NCBI RefSeq assembly: GCF_012027635.1
Contig: NZ_SNUS01000001.1
Span: 1,240,001 to 1,304,000, forward strand
DNA from: Thermococcus sp. 21S9
GTDB lineage: Archaea; Methanobacteriota_B; Thermococci; Thermococcales; Thermococcaceae
Length of the DNA: 64,000 bases
Direction: 5' to 3'
In this document: one piece after another, positions 53,817 through 61,646 of the stretch
Layout of the letters: each line of letters begins with the position of its first letter
How positions within the stretch are numbered: the stretch's first letter is position 1
The notes under the pieces: model-generated
What the model saw: the letters and a program-made list of their open reading frames with translations, nothing else
Database searches by the model: none
What the model was told of the DNA's origin: nothing
Position numbers and translations under genes: made by a program

Positions 53817-55616
53817 ATGGTAACGACGAGGGATTTGGAGGCTCACTTTGAGTTTGAGTGCAGGGCCTGTGAAAAGGGCCAGTGCAGAAAGGCGGACGTT
53901 AACACAATCCTTGCCGAGAGAAAGGGCCTCAAGGAGTTTTACGAGGCCTTCAAGGAGCACATTAAAGAGTGCAAGAGGATGAGCTACGGCCAGTACCAGT
54001 TCGTGATTGACAGGGAGGTCCTTCCGGAGGCGGTCCTCTGGTGGCACAACCACCCGGAGTTCAAGGAGACCCACCTCTCAACCGCCGTTGGAACCGACGA
54101 GAGGCCCCTCAACGGTCACTTCGTCTACATGCCCTTCCTCAACGTCCAGGTCGAGCCCTTCAACATGGACGAGAACTACTACGTCTTCCTCAGGGCGTAC
54201 CTCCCGGCCGACGACCCGAGCTTCCCGAGCGTGGCCGAGAAGCTCCCAGCCGCGCTCTGGATAGAGAGGGAGGTTAAGGACCTGCTCGGCTTCAACCCCG
54301 TTGGCCACCCGGACCCGAGGAGGCTCATCCTTCCTGAGGACTGGCCGGAGGGAGTTTACCCGCTCAGAAAGGACATGGACTACAGGCACTCACCGATGGC
54401 CGAGACCAAGACCGAGTTCAGGGAGAAGCCGGAAGGAACGACGCTCGTCCCGATGGGTCCGGTTCACATGGGTATCGAGGAGCCGGCCCACTTCAGGCTC
54501 TTCGTTAAGGGAGAGACGATAGTCGACGTTGACTACCGCGGTTTCTACTCCCACCGCGGTATTGAGAAGACCGGTGAGGGCAGGCTTACCTACAACCAGG
54601 TCCTCTTCCTCGCCGAGAGAATCTGTGGAATCTGTGGCTACCAGCACTCCGTCAGCTACGCGATGGCGATTGAGCGCTTGGCCGACGTGGAAATCCCGGA
54701 CAGGGCGCGCTACATAAGGACTCTGATGCTCGAGCTGGAGAGGATTCACAACCACCTGCTCTGGGTCGGCATTGCCGCTCACCTCGTCGGCTACGACACC
54801 GGCTTCATGCACGCGTGGAGAATCCGCGAGCCGGTAATGTGGCTGGTGGAGAGGCTCACTGGAAACAGGAAGCAGTACGGAATGAACATCGTCGGTGGCG
54901 TCAGGAGGGACATCCTCGACTACCGCAAGGAAGAGATACTCAAGGTCGTCAAGCAGATACGCGAGGAAACCAAGAAGTTCCTTGACATCGCCCTGAACAC
55001 CAACACCTTCATCAAGCGCGCCGAGGGGGTCGGAATCCTGCCCTACAAGGTGGCTAAAGCTTACTCCGTCCTCGGACCGACCGCTCGCGCGAGCGGAAGG
55101 AGGATTGACACGAGGAAGGACCAGGCGACCAAAACGGCGATGGCCTACAACGAGCTCGACTTCAAGGTTCCGGTCTACAAGGAGGGCGACGTTCTGGCCA
55201 GGGTCCTCGTCAGGATGGACGAGCTCTTCGAGAGCCTCTGGATGGTCGAGCAGATAATCGACCAGATGCCCGGCGGGGACATAATGGTTCCAATCGGCGA
55301 CCTGCCCGAGTACGAGGAGGCGTTGGGCTTTACGGAGGCCCACCGCGGTGAAGTGGTTCACTACGTCATGACCGGCGAGAAGAACAAGGTTTACCGCTGG
55401 AAAGTCCGTGCTCCTACGTACAACAACCTGCCCGCCGTTCCGGAGATGCTCAAGGGCTACCACGTTGCCGATGCACCGCTCATCATAGCGAGCATTGACC
55501 CGTGCTACTCCTGTACCGAGAGGGTTCAGTTCGTCGACGTCCAGACCGGCAAGGTGAAGGTTCTCACCGAGGCCGAGTTCAACGAGCTCTCAATCAAGTA
55601 CAGGGGGGTGTTCTGA
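53817..55616 (+). CDS. [NiFe] hydrogenase large subunit, NuoC-NuoD fusion (HycE/HyfG type)
   Basis: A 599-residue protein. The N-terminal third is NuoC-like; the remainder is the group 4 large subunit. All Ni-Fe cysteine ligands are present: Cys270 and Cys273 in ICGICGYQH, and Cys563 and Cys566 in DPCYSC. So it should be a true hydrogenase, not a catalytically dead relative. The 33-residue tail after Cys566 is expected to be removed by the protease encoded at 59894. An unusual CRACEKGQC motif (Cys15, 18, 23) occurs at the N-terminus. The start has GGGGTGGTGAAT. Confidence 0.92.
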   Translation: MVTTRDLEAHFEFECRACEKGQCRKADVNTILAERKGLKEFYEAFKEHIKECKRMSYGQYQFVIDREVLPEAVLWWHNHPEFKETHLSTAVGTDERPLNGHFVYMPFLNVQVEPFNMDENYYVFLRAYLPADDPSFPSVAEKLPAALWIEREVKDLLGFNPVGHPDPRRLILPEDWPEGVYPLRKDMDYRHSPMAETKTEFREKPEGTTLVPMGPVHMGIEEPAHFRLFVKGETIVDVDYRGFYSHRGIEKTGEGRLTYNQVLFLAERICGICGYQHSVSYAMAIERLADVEIPDRARYIRTLMLELERIHNHLLWVGIAAHLVGYDTGFMHAWRIREPVMWLVERLTGNRKQYGMNIVGGVRRDILDYRKEEILKVVKQIREETKKFLDIALNTNTFIKRAEGVGILPYKVAKAYSVLGPTARASGRRIDTRKDQATKTAMAYNELDFKVPVYKEGDVLARVLVRMDELFESLWMVEQIIDQMPGGDIMVPIGDLPEYEEALGFTEAHRGEVVHYVMTGEKNKVYRWKVRAPTYNNLPAVPEMLKGYHVADAPLIIASIDPCYSCTERVQFVDVQTGKVKVLTEAEFNELSIKYRGVF

Positions 55617-56221
55617 TGGCCGAGAGCCTCTCCTACACCGAGAAGCTCAAGAGGTGGGACCGCTTCGAGGTCGAGAAGTTCAGCAAGAAGGCCCCGGTCA
55701 CCACTCCCTATCCTTTTATTGACATCGAGAAGCCACCCGAGTACCGCGGAATTCCACACATCAACCCCGAGAAGTGCATAGGCTGTGGCGCCTGCGTCAA
55801 CGCCTGCCCGCCCGATGCGCTAATCCTCGAGTGGGACAAGGAGCACGGCGTTAAGAGGCTCACCTTCAACGCGGCGCGCTGTATAAGGTGCCACCGCTGT
55901 GTGGAGGTCTGCCCGACCGGCGCGATGGAACCAACAACCCGCTTTGAGATAGCGACCGACAACAAGGAAGACCTCGTCGAGGTCGTCGAGCACAAGCTCG
56001 CTTACTGCGAGGAGTGTGGCGAGTACCTCGACTTCACCGAGAGACAGATTGAGTACGTGAGGAACATCCTGCCGAAGGAAATCTTTGAGATGTATGCCCT
56101 TGAAGACAGAATCGGCCTGACCCAGGAGGCAAAGATGCGCAAGACCGTCGAGAAGCTCAGGGAGACCGAGGGAATTCCAGTCTCGGCCTTCATGCTCGTG
56201 AAGAAGGGGGGTGAGGAGTGA
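55616..56221 (+). CDS. Hydrogenase ferredoxin-type subunit, NuoI-like (HycF/HyfH type)
   Basis: A 201-residue protein with two classic 4Fe-4S motifs (CIGCGACVNACPPDA and CIRCHRCVEVCPTGA), which connect the electron-input side with the small subunit. A further CEECG near residue 125 is an extra metal-site candidate. ATG 55616 shares its first base with the stop of the large subunit and is preceded by GGGGGGTG; the longer frame to 55502 is inside the previous gene. Confidence 0.9.
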   Translation: MAESLSYTEKLKRWDRFEVEKFSKKAPVTTPYPFIDIEKPPEYRGIPHINPEKCIGCGACVNACPPDALILEWDKEHGVKRLTFNAARCIRCHRCVEVCPTGAMEPTTRFEIATDNKEDLVEVVEHKLAYCEECGEYLDFTERQIEYVRNILPKEIFEMYALEDRIGLTQEAKMRKTVEKLRETEGIPVSAFMLVKKGGEE

Positions 56222-57051
56222 TGGGAAGAAGACTCAAGTCCGTCTGGGTCTATCACGTTGATGCCGGTTCATGTAACGGCTGTGACATTGAAGTCCTCGA
56301 TGTCCTCAGCCCGTACTACGACCTCGAGAGGCTCGGTATCAAGGTCGTTCCCAACCCGAGGCACGCCGATGCCCTCTTCATCACCGGCCCGCTCACGAGG
56401 CAGACGAGGATAATGCTCAAGAAGGCCTACGAGGCCATGCCACCGAAGCCGAGGATAGTGGTCGCGATAGGAACCTGCGCCTCAAGCGGTGGAATCTTCT
56501 ACAACAGCTACGCCCTCTACAACACCTCCCCCCAGCGCGGAAGGGACAGGCTCAGGAGCGGTGGACCTGAGATGATAGTGCCGATAGACATGTACATCCC
56601 CGGCTGTCCGCCGAGCCCGGAGGAGATACTCTACGGCGTCGCCCAGCTCCTCGGCATCAAGGAGAAGAAGATGAAGGGCGAATACTGGGTCGCGCTCCCG
56701 CCGAAGGAGACGCCCAAGGCCGAGAACGAGGTCGAGTTCAGAATCCCCGACAGGCCGATACCGCTCCGCTACTGGCTCACCCTCCGTGAGGAGCTCAGGC
56801 GCGTCGTTGGCTACTACGACAGGGAGGCCGTCCTTGAGGACTTCATGGCCCTCGTCGAGAAGGCCTTTGAGAGCGACAACCCGAGGGAGAAGCTCCACGA
56901 CCTCGTCACCGGCTACTTCCTCAAGGAGAAGGACTCCAGGATAAAGGTCGCCATGCGCTTCCTCGAAAACGAGTTCTGGAAGCTGTACGACGAGTACCAC
57001 TCCCTCGGCGAGGCCCTCAAGAAGAAGTATCCCGTGACGGCGGGTGTCTGA
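56221..57051 (+). CDS. [NiFe] hydrogenase small subunit, NuoB-like (HycG/HyfI type)
   Basis: A 276-residue protein with the proximal cluster ligands in DAGSCNGCDIEVLD, GTCASSGGIF and PGCPPSPEEIL. After about residue 155 comes an extension of some 120 residues without Cys, predicted helical, which is longer than ordinary NuoB-type subunits. ATG 56221 overlaps the previous stop and follows GGGGTGAGG. Confidence 0.9.
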   Translation: MGRRLKSVWVYHVDAGSCNGCDIEVLDVLSPYYDLERLGIKVVPNPRHADALFITGPLTRQTRIMLKKAYEAMPPKPRIVVAIGTCASSGGIFYNSYALYNTSPQRGRDRLRSGGPEMIVPIDMYIPGCPPSPEEILYGVAQLLGIKEKKMKGEYWVALPPKETPKAENEVEFRIPDRPIPLRYWLTLREELRRVVGYYDREAVLEDFMALVEKAFESDNPREKLHDLVTGYFLKEKDSRIKVAMRFLENEFWKLYDEYHSLGEALKKKYPVTAGV

Positions 57052-57052
57052 G

Positions 57053-57370
57053 GTGCCCTGGAAGCTCTACCGCTTCAAATACGAGGACTACCCCGAGTAT
57101 TCGGCGAGGATTACCGGCCACTACGCCGGCGACCTGCTAATCATCGAGGAGGAGGGCGAGCTGAGCGAGGAGGCAGTGAGGCTCATAAAGTCCGCTCTCG
57201 GAATAGACGAGAACGTGAGGGCCTTCGACATCGAGGTCAGGGATGTGCTGAGGCTCCCGATTAAGGAGTTGCCGGAGAAGGACAGGAAGGTCCTGCTGGA
57301 GGCTTCCGAGAAGCTCGACTCCGAGAGCAAGCTTCACATAGAGTACCGCTACCAGCCGAGCTTCGATTAA
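57053..57370 (+). CDS. Small unknown protein of the hydrogenase operon
   Basis: About 105 residues, acidic, mixed alpha/beta, without Cys clusters or membrane segments. Start is probably GTG 57053 with GGCGGGTG before it (GTG 57044 is an alternative). It is not recognised. The position, 2 bases after the small subunit, suggests an assembly or peripheral subunit of the complex. Confidence 0.65.
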   Translation: MPWKLYRFKYEDYPEYSARITGHYAGDLLIIEEEGELSEEAVRLIKSALGIDENVRAFDIEVRDVLRLPIKELPEKDRKVLLEASEKLDSESKLHIEYRYQPSFD

Positions 57371-57409
57371 ACTTTTATTTTCCCACAACTTTTCTCAGGA
57401 GGTGGTGAG

Positions 57410-57856
57410 ATGAACGAGGAGACGCTGAAGAAGGCCAAGGAGGAGTTGATTCAAAGGGTAAAAGACTTCTACGGTGACAACCTTCTCTCGATAATCTTCT
57501 ACGGGAGGCATCTCCGCGACCCGAGCTTTCCGGAGATAGACGTCGTTGTAATTATCGACAAGCCCTACGACCCGGTGAAGATGAACCGCATGGCCGACTT
57601 CGTGGAGAAGGTTCGCGACCCGATAGAGGAGAAGTACGGCTACCACGTCTCCTTCGAGCTCTACACGCGCGAGGAAGCGGAGAACTTCCACTCCGGCTAC
57701 CTTGACGTTGTGGTTAACTACGAGGTCGCCTACGATAAGGATAACTACTTCCAGAACCTCATGAACGACATGCTGAACCCCAAGAAGGCGATGGACTACG
57801 TGAAGTACATCAGCACCATTGAGTACATCCAGCTGGACGAGGAGAGGGAGGAATGA
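57410..57856 (+). CDS. Degenerate nucleotidyltransferase-fold protein
   Basis: A 148-residue protein with the nucleotidyltransferase strand order ([22 protein letters not shown]), but the family motif GSX10DXD is changed: GR replaces GS and only one Asp of the DXD remains, so activity is doubtful. Strong ribosome binding site GGAGGTGGTGAG before ATG. It is translationally coupled to mobA (4-base overlap) and lies 39 bases after the hydrogenase genes, probably on the same transcript. Confidence 0.6.
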   Translation: MNEETLKKAKEELIQRVKDFYGDNLLSIIFYGRHLRDPSFPEIDVVVIIDKPYDPVKMNRMADFVEKVRDPIEEKYGYHVSFELYTREEAENFHSGYLDVVVNYEVAYDKDNYFQNLMNDMLNPKKAMDYVKYISTIEYIQLDEEREE

Positions 57857-58428
57857 TTGGGGCAGTTCTGGCCGGCGGAAGGGGCAGGCGCTTCGGGGGC
57901 GACAAGCTACTCTACAGAATCAACGGCAGGCCTTTGATTCTTTACACCATCGAGAGGCTTGAAACCGCCAAGAGAATCGACGAGATAATCTTGGTTGCCT
58001 CAAAGGACAACGCAGAGAAGCTCAAAGCACTCGGCTACCGCGTGGTCGTTGATGAGCTCCTGATAGGCCCGATGGGGGGCGTTTACACTGCCTTGAGCCT
58101 TGGCGATGCCTTCGTCGTTGCCGGCGACATGCCCCTCCTCGTTCCGGAGTTCATTGATTACATAATCAAAGAATTCGAGAAAAGCGGGAAAATCGCCTGC
58201 GTGCCGAGGTGGGAGAACGGCTACCTTGAGCCCCTCCACTCCGCTTATTCCAAAGCCTTCCGCGAAATCCTTGAGGAGAAGATAAAAACCGGAAACTACG
58301 CCCTCAACAGGGCAATCCGTGAAGCTAATCCCTGCTACCTTCCGATAGAGTCCCTCCCAGAGGAGTGGCGCGAGAGCTTCTTCAACGTGAACACGAGGGA
58401 GGATTTGGGGAGGATTGACGGAATTTGA
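57853..58428 (+). CDS. mobA: Molybdenum cofactor guanylyltransferase MobA
   Basis: A 191-residue enzyme attaching GMP to molybdopterin to make the bis-MGD cofactor. Signature [13 protein letters not shown] at residues 6-18 and GDMPLL (metal site) are present, and PMGGVYTAL is typical. Its place at the end of the operon fits supply of the cofactor for the molybdopterin subunit at 46891. It overlaps the degenerate nucleotidyltransferase by 4 bases. Confidence 0.88.
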   Translation: MIGAVLAGGRGRRFGGDKLLYRINGRPLILYTIERLETAKRIDEIILVASKDNAEKLKALGYRVVVDELLIGPMGGVYTALSLGDAFVVAGDMPLLVPEFIDYIIKEFEKSGKIACVPRWENGYLEPLHSAYSKAFREILEEKIKTGNYALNRAIREANPCYLPIESLPEEWRESFFNVNTREDLGRIDGI

Positions 58429-58452
58429 ATGTTGGAAATCAAATAGTTCACG

Positions 58453-59811
58453 TTAAATTCCCTCGAAGTCCTTCAAATCCCAGACGAACCAGTCCTCTTT
58501 TCTAAACTCCTCTTTCTCCTCAACGTCCTTTGCCACCAGTCCGTAGCTCTTTTCCCAGCCCTCAAGCCCCACCAACTTTGCTTTCCTCTCCAGGTCCTTC
58601 AGAATTCCCCGCGCTTCCCTTTCGCTCAGTTTCTTCCACTTAACCTCAACGAAGAGCGCCTTCTTCTCACGCTCGTTCAAAGCAACCAAATCAATCTCCT
58701 CACCCTTGCGCCACCATCTACCGATTTTTGTGAAGCGGAACGGAAGCTTCCCTGCTCTGTTCAACTCGATTAGGAACTCCCTCGCAATTTGCTCGAAAAC
58801 GAAGCCGAGGTATTCGTTGAAGTTCCGCTTAATGTCGTCAACAACGTCAATCCCCATCTCGATTTCGCTTCTCCGCGGATAGACGAAGCGGAACCAGAAG
58901 TTGAAGAGGTTGTCCGCTATGCGGTAGAGTCCCCGTTTTCCTCCAGTTACGGGCAGTTCCTCGGTAACGTAGCCCATCTCCTGAAGGACGAGCAGGTACT
59001 TGCCGAGTGAGTTTTTCTCTATTTTCGCTTTGTCCGCTATCTCCCCAAACCGGGTGTAGCCGAGCGCTATCGCCCTGAGGATTGAGAAGTAGCGCGAAAC
59101 ATCCCTAAGCTCCTCCTTGAGGAGGTACTTCGGTTCGTCGTAGTACTTGGCGCCCTTCGAGAGGAGCAAAACTCTGAGGTTGCCCCAGAAGTCAAGCTCG
59201 GGGTTGTAGTCGGCCCAGTACTGGGGGACGCCACCGAAGACGGAATAGACGTAAACCGCCTCCTCCGTGCTCAGCGGGTGGAACTTCCTGACCTTAAAAA
59301 AGCTCATCTCCTCAACCTTCCACGCCCCGGTTCTCCGCCCGTATATCGGCGATTTGGCTGAAAGAACGCCCTCCATGAAGGAGACCAGCGAGCCACAGAG
59401 AACGAGCATTATCTTCGTCTTCGAAAGGTGCAAATCCCAGTACTTCTGGAGGACGCTGAGGAATTCCCTGTGGGCCTTGGCCACGTACTGGACCTCGTCT
59501 ATCACCACGACGAGCCTTTCCCGGCTTTTTCCCGCGAGGTAAGTGAAAAACGCTTTCCAGCTCTGTAGCGGATTCTCCCGCAGGAACGGGTCGTTGAAGT
59601 ATTCCGCCAGTCTCTCTGAGAAATCCTCTAAGATAGTCTCGCTCTCCTCCGCGAGGAGATAAATTCCCCCGACCTCCGAGAGGAACCTCTGAATAAGGTA
59701 CGTCTTGCCTATCCTTCTCCGACCGTAGAGGATTATTAGCTCGGGCTTCCCCGAGGAGTACCTCGACCTCAGGAACTCAAGCTCGCTTTCGCGGTCAATA
59801 AACTTACTCAT
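58453..59811 (-). CDS. Archaeal AAA-type ATPase with DUF234 domain
   Basis: About 452 residues. Walker A is GRRRIGKT (about residues 30-37), Walker B lies in LVVVIDEVQYV, and sensor region LVLCGSLVSFM follows. A winged helix of the MarR/DUF234 type lies near residues 250-300; a restriction endonuclease-like fold with EIDLVALN and FVEVKWK (D, ExK) is near the C-terminus. This is the layout of the archaeal ATPases often found beside accessory or mobile DNA. ATG 59811 is embedded in a palindrome repeated twice. Confidence 0.82.
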   Translation of the reverse strand: MSKFIDRESELEFLRSRYSSGKPELIILYGRRRIGKTYLIQRFLSEVGGIYLLAEESETILEDFSERLAEYFNDPFLRENPLQSWKAFFTYLAGKSRERLVVVIDEVQYVAKAHREFLSVLQKYWDLHLSKTKIMLVLCGSLVSFMEGVLSAKSPIYGRRTGAWKVEEMSFFKVRKFHPLSTEEAVYVYSVFGGVPQYWADYNPELDFWGNLRVLLLSKGAKYYDEPKYLLKEELRDVSRYFSILRAIALGYTRFGEIADKAKIEKNSLGKYLLVLQEMGYVTEELPVTGGKRGLYRIADNLFNFWFRFVYPRRSEIEMGIDVVDDIKRNFNEYLGFVFEQIAREFLIELNRAGKLPFRFTKIGRWWRKGEEIDLVALNEREKKALFVEVKWKKLSEREARGILKDLERKAKLVGLEGWEKSYGLVAKDVEEKEEFRKEDWFVWDLKDFEGI

Positions 59812-59831
59812 GAGTATCATACTCGTGAGTA
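59805..59831. promoter_or_regulatory. Tandem palindromes at the start of the AAA ATPase gene
   Basis: TACTCATGAGTA (59805-59816, a perfect palindrome containing the start codon) and TACTCGTGAGTA (59820-59831, one mismatch) are spaced 15 bases centre to centre. They follow the TATA box CTTATAAG (59842-59849) and cover the inferred transcript start and the first codons, as an operator for cooperative dimers would. Confidence 0.5.
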
Positions 59832-59893
59832 CGTTTTATGGCTTATAAGCTTTGGGGCTTGGAGTTGATGTGGTATCGTGGGTCCCGCTGGGG

Positions 59894-60367
59894 CTACTCC
59901 TTGTTGAGAATCCCCGCCAACAGCTCCGCCAGCCTCTCGGCGCGCTTCCTTATCAGCTCGCTCGGTTCCTGAAAGAGGCCTGTCGAGCCTGGCTGACAGC
60001 CTATGAGCACAAACTCCGCCTTGACCAGCGTCTTCATGAACTGTGTAACGAACTTCAGCGGAAGTCCGTGCGTCGATATCGCCTCTCCGAGCGTTCCCTC
60101 CGGGTCGGCTATGATGTACTCGCCGACTTCACCGCCAAAATCAACGGCATCGACGAGGACGACGAGGTCTGGCTTAAAGCTCGCTATTTTTCCAGTGTAG
60201 TTCTCAGGAACCTCCCCGCAGTTCAGCACGAGGACGTCGGGGTTGTCGAGCAACTCCTTCAGCCTCTCCGCGACCAGAACGCCAAAGGCGTCGTCCCCCC
60301 TGATGTCGTTTCCAATTCCGCAGACCACGACCCTTTTCTTTCCTTGGAAGAGTTCTTCGAGGTTCAT
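59894..60367 (-). CDS. [NiFe] hydrogenase maturation protease
   Basis: A protein of about 157 residues with GIGNDIRGDDAFG, the N-terminal Ni-binding motif of the HycI/HyaD proteases; the second acidic residue and His (LVDAVDFGGEVGEY and ISTHGLPL) are also visible. It trims the C-terminus of the large subunit after Ni insertion; the client is probably the large subunit at 53817. ATG 60367 with GGTGACTCAG is chosen over the longer frame to 60412. It is the last gene of hypA-hypB-protease. Confidence 0.88.
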   Translation of the reverse strand: MNLEELFQGKKRVVVCGIGNDIRGDDAFGVLVAERLKELLDNPDVLVLNCGEVPENYTGKIASFKPDLVVLVDAVDFGGEVGEYIIADPEGTLGEAISTHGLPLKFVTQFMKTLVKAEFVLIGCQPGSTGLFQEPSELIRKRAERLAELLAGILNKE

Positions 60368-60395
60368 CTGAGTCACCAAAAGAAAAATTGTGAAG

Positions 60396-61121
60396 TTAGA
60401 GCTTCTCCACAAGCTCCCTAACCTTCTCCGCGAACTCCGTCTTCATGAGCTCCTCGACGTTTCCAATCTTTGCGTCGAGGTCCGGATAGAAGGGTATGCC
60501 GATGAGGTACGGGACGTTGTAGCGCTCGGCGAGCTTCCTGACGTCTTCCTCGTCGTTCAGTTTCATGTTCTCGACGACGCCAAGGACTTTGTGCTTCTCC
60601 TCGAGGAGCAACTGTATGAGCTTCTCGACAACGTTGAGGGCGAGCTTCGACGGAGTTGCAACGACGAGGAACTCTCCCCTCTTGAGGAAGCGGAGAACAT
60701 CGAGAAGCTGGTCGCCGAGTCCAGGTGGCATGTCGATGACGAGGTAGTCAAGCTCGTCCCAGCGGGTTATCGTGAGGAGCTCGATGAGGGCGTCGCTGAT
60801 TTCCTTACCGCGGAGCGGTGTTGGCCTGTTCTCGGTGTAGTAGGCGATGCTCATGAACTTTATCCCGTGGACAGTCGGTGGGACAACGCCTTTGTCCTCC
60901 TCCGGAAACTCCTTCGGCTCGAAGCCGAGAATCACGTGGTCACTTGCCCCGTGGAAGTCGAGGTCGAGCAGGCCGACCTTGTGGCCCTTCTCCGCCAAAG
61001 CCAAAGCGAGGGTCGTTGAGATGAGCGATTTTCCAACACCGCCTTTTCCGCTGACGACTGGGATTATTCTCCTGACCTTCTCAAGCCTCGCGTTTATCGC
61101 TATCTCGCGCGGGTCAATCAT
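60396..61121 (-). CDS. hypB: MinD-type HypB nickel-insertion ATPase
   Basis: A 241-residue Mrp/MinD-family ATPase: P-loop VSGKGGVGKS near residue 23, DLDFHGASDH (the metal/nucleotide switch) and DMPPGLGD. Mrp/NBP35 proteins carry a CXXC in the VVENM segment; here it reads VVENMKLNDEED without Cys, which suits the MinD-type HypB used in Thermococcales instead of the GTPase HypB of bacteria. It overlaps hypA by 4 bases. ATG follows GGAGGGAGAGGC. Confidence 0.88.
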   Translation of the reverse strand: MIDPREIAINARLEKVRRIIPVVSGKGGVGKSLISTTLALALAEKGHKVGLLDLDFHGASDHVILGFEPKEFPEEDKGVVPPTVHGIKFMSIAYYTENRPTPLRGKEISDALIELLTITRWDELDYLVIDMPPGLGDQLLDVLRFLKRGEFLVVATPSKLALNVVEKLIQLLLEEKHKVLGVVENMKLNDEEDVRKLAERYNVPYLIGIPFYPDLDAKIGNVEELMKTEFAEKVRELVEKL

Positions 61122-61537
61122 GCCTCTCCCTCCTTCTCAATCATTATCCCGGCAACGTAAACTCCCCTTCCCTGGACGACCTCAAAGTCGTGGCTTCCGC
61201 ACTTCGGACAGGCAAGAAACGCGTGGACGACCTCGGGAATGAAGTGGATGTCCTCCTTTATGCGCTCGTCGAACTGGTCCTTGACTTCCTTAAGCTTCCA
61301 GGTGTGCCCGCAGTTACGGCACTTGAAGATCGCCTCTTCCTCCTCGAAGATTATCTCGGCCCCCTCTGCAATCGTTCCCGCGAACATCTGCTCCATCGCG
61401 AACTTCACTATGTCCTCCGCGACATCCTGTAGTTCGCCGAGAACGACCTTGACGGCCTTTACCTTCTTTGCCCCCTCCCTCTGGGCGTAGTCGAGGACGG
61501 TTCTAACTATGGCATCCGCCAGCGCCCACTCGTGCAT
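61118..61537 (-). CDS. hypA: Hydrogenase nickel incorporation protein HypA
   Basis: A 139-residue protein that hands nickel to the hydrogenase. N-terminal MHEW supplies the Ni ligand His2; the zinc site is CRNCGHTW and, after an insertion of about 30 residues typical of Thermococcales, CPKCGSHD. ATG is preceded by GGTGATACC. It is first in hypA-hypB-protease, which together serve the hydrogenase at 49-57 kb. Confidence 0.94.
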   Translation of the reverse strand: MHEWALADAIVRTVLDYAQREGAKKVKAVKVVLGELQDVAEDIVKFAMEQMFAGTIAEGAEIIFEEEEAIFKCRNCGHTWKLKEVKDQFDERIKEDIHFIPEVVHAFLACPKCGSHDFEVVQGRGVYVAGIMIEKEGEA

Positions 61538-61646
61538 GGTATCACCGATGGAAATTGGCGTGCCACCTTAAAAATGGTTGGGTTTGAAACCGGTGGTGTG
61601 CAGACAAATTTATTAACGGTTCGATGGAACTCTCCCCGGTGGTGGG

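Noticed and set aside
54390-55463. 357-codon minus-strand ORF opposite the hydrogenase large subunit
   Set aside because: The plus strand holds all Ni-Fe ligands; the antisense frame has no recognisable domain.
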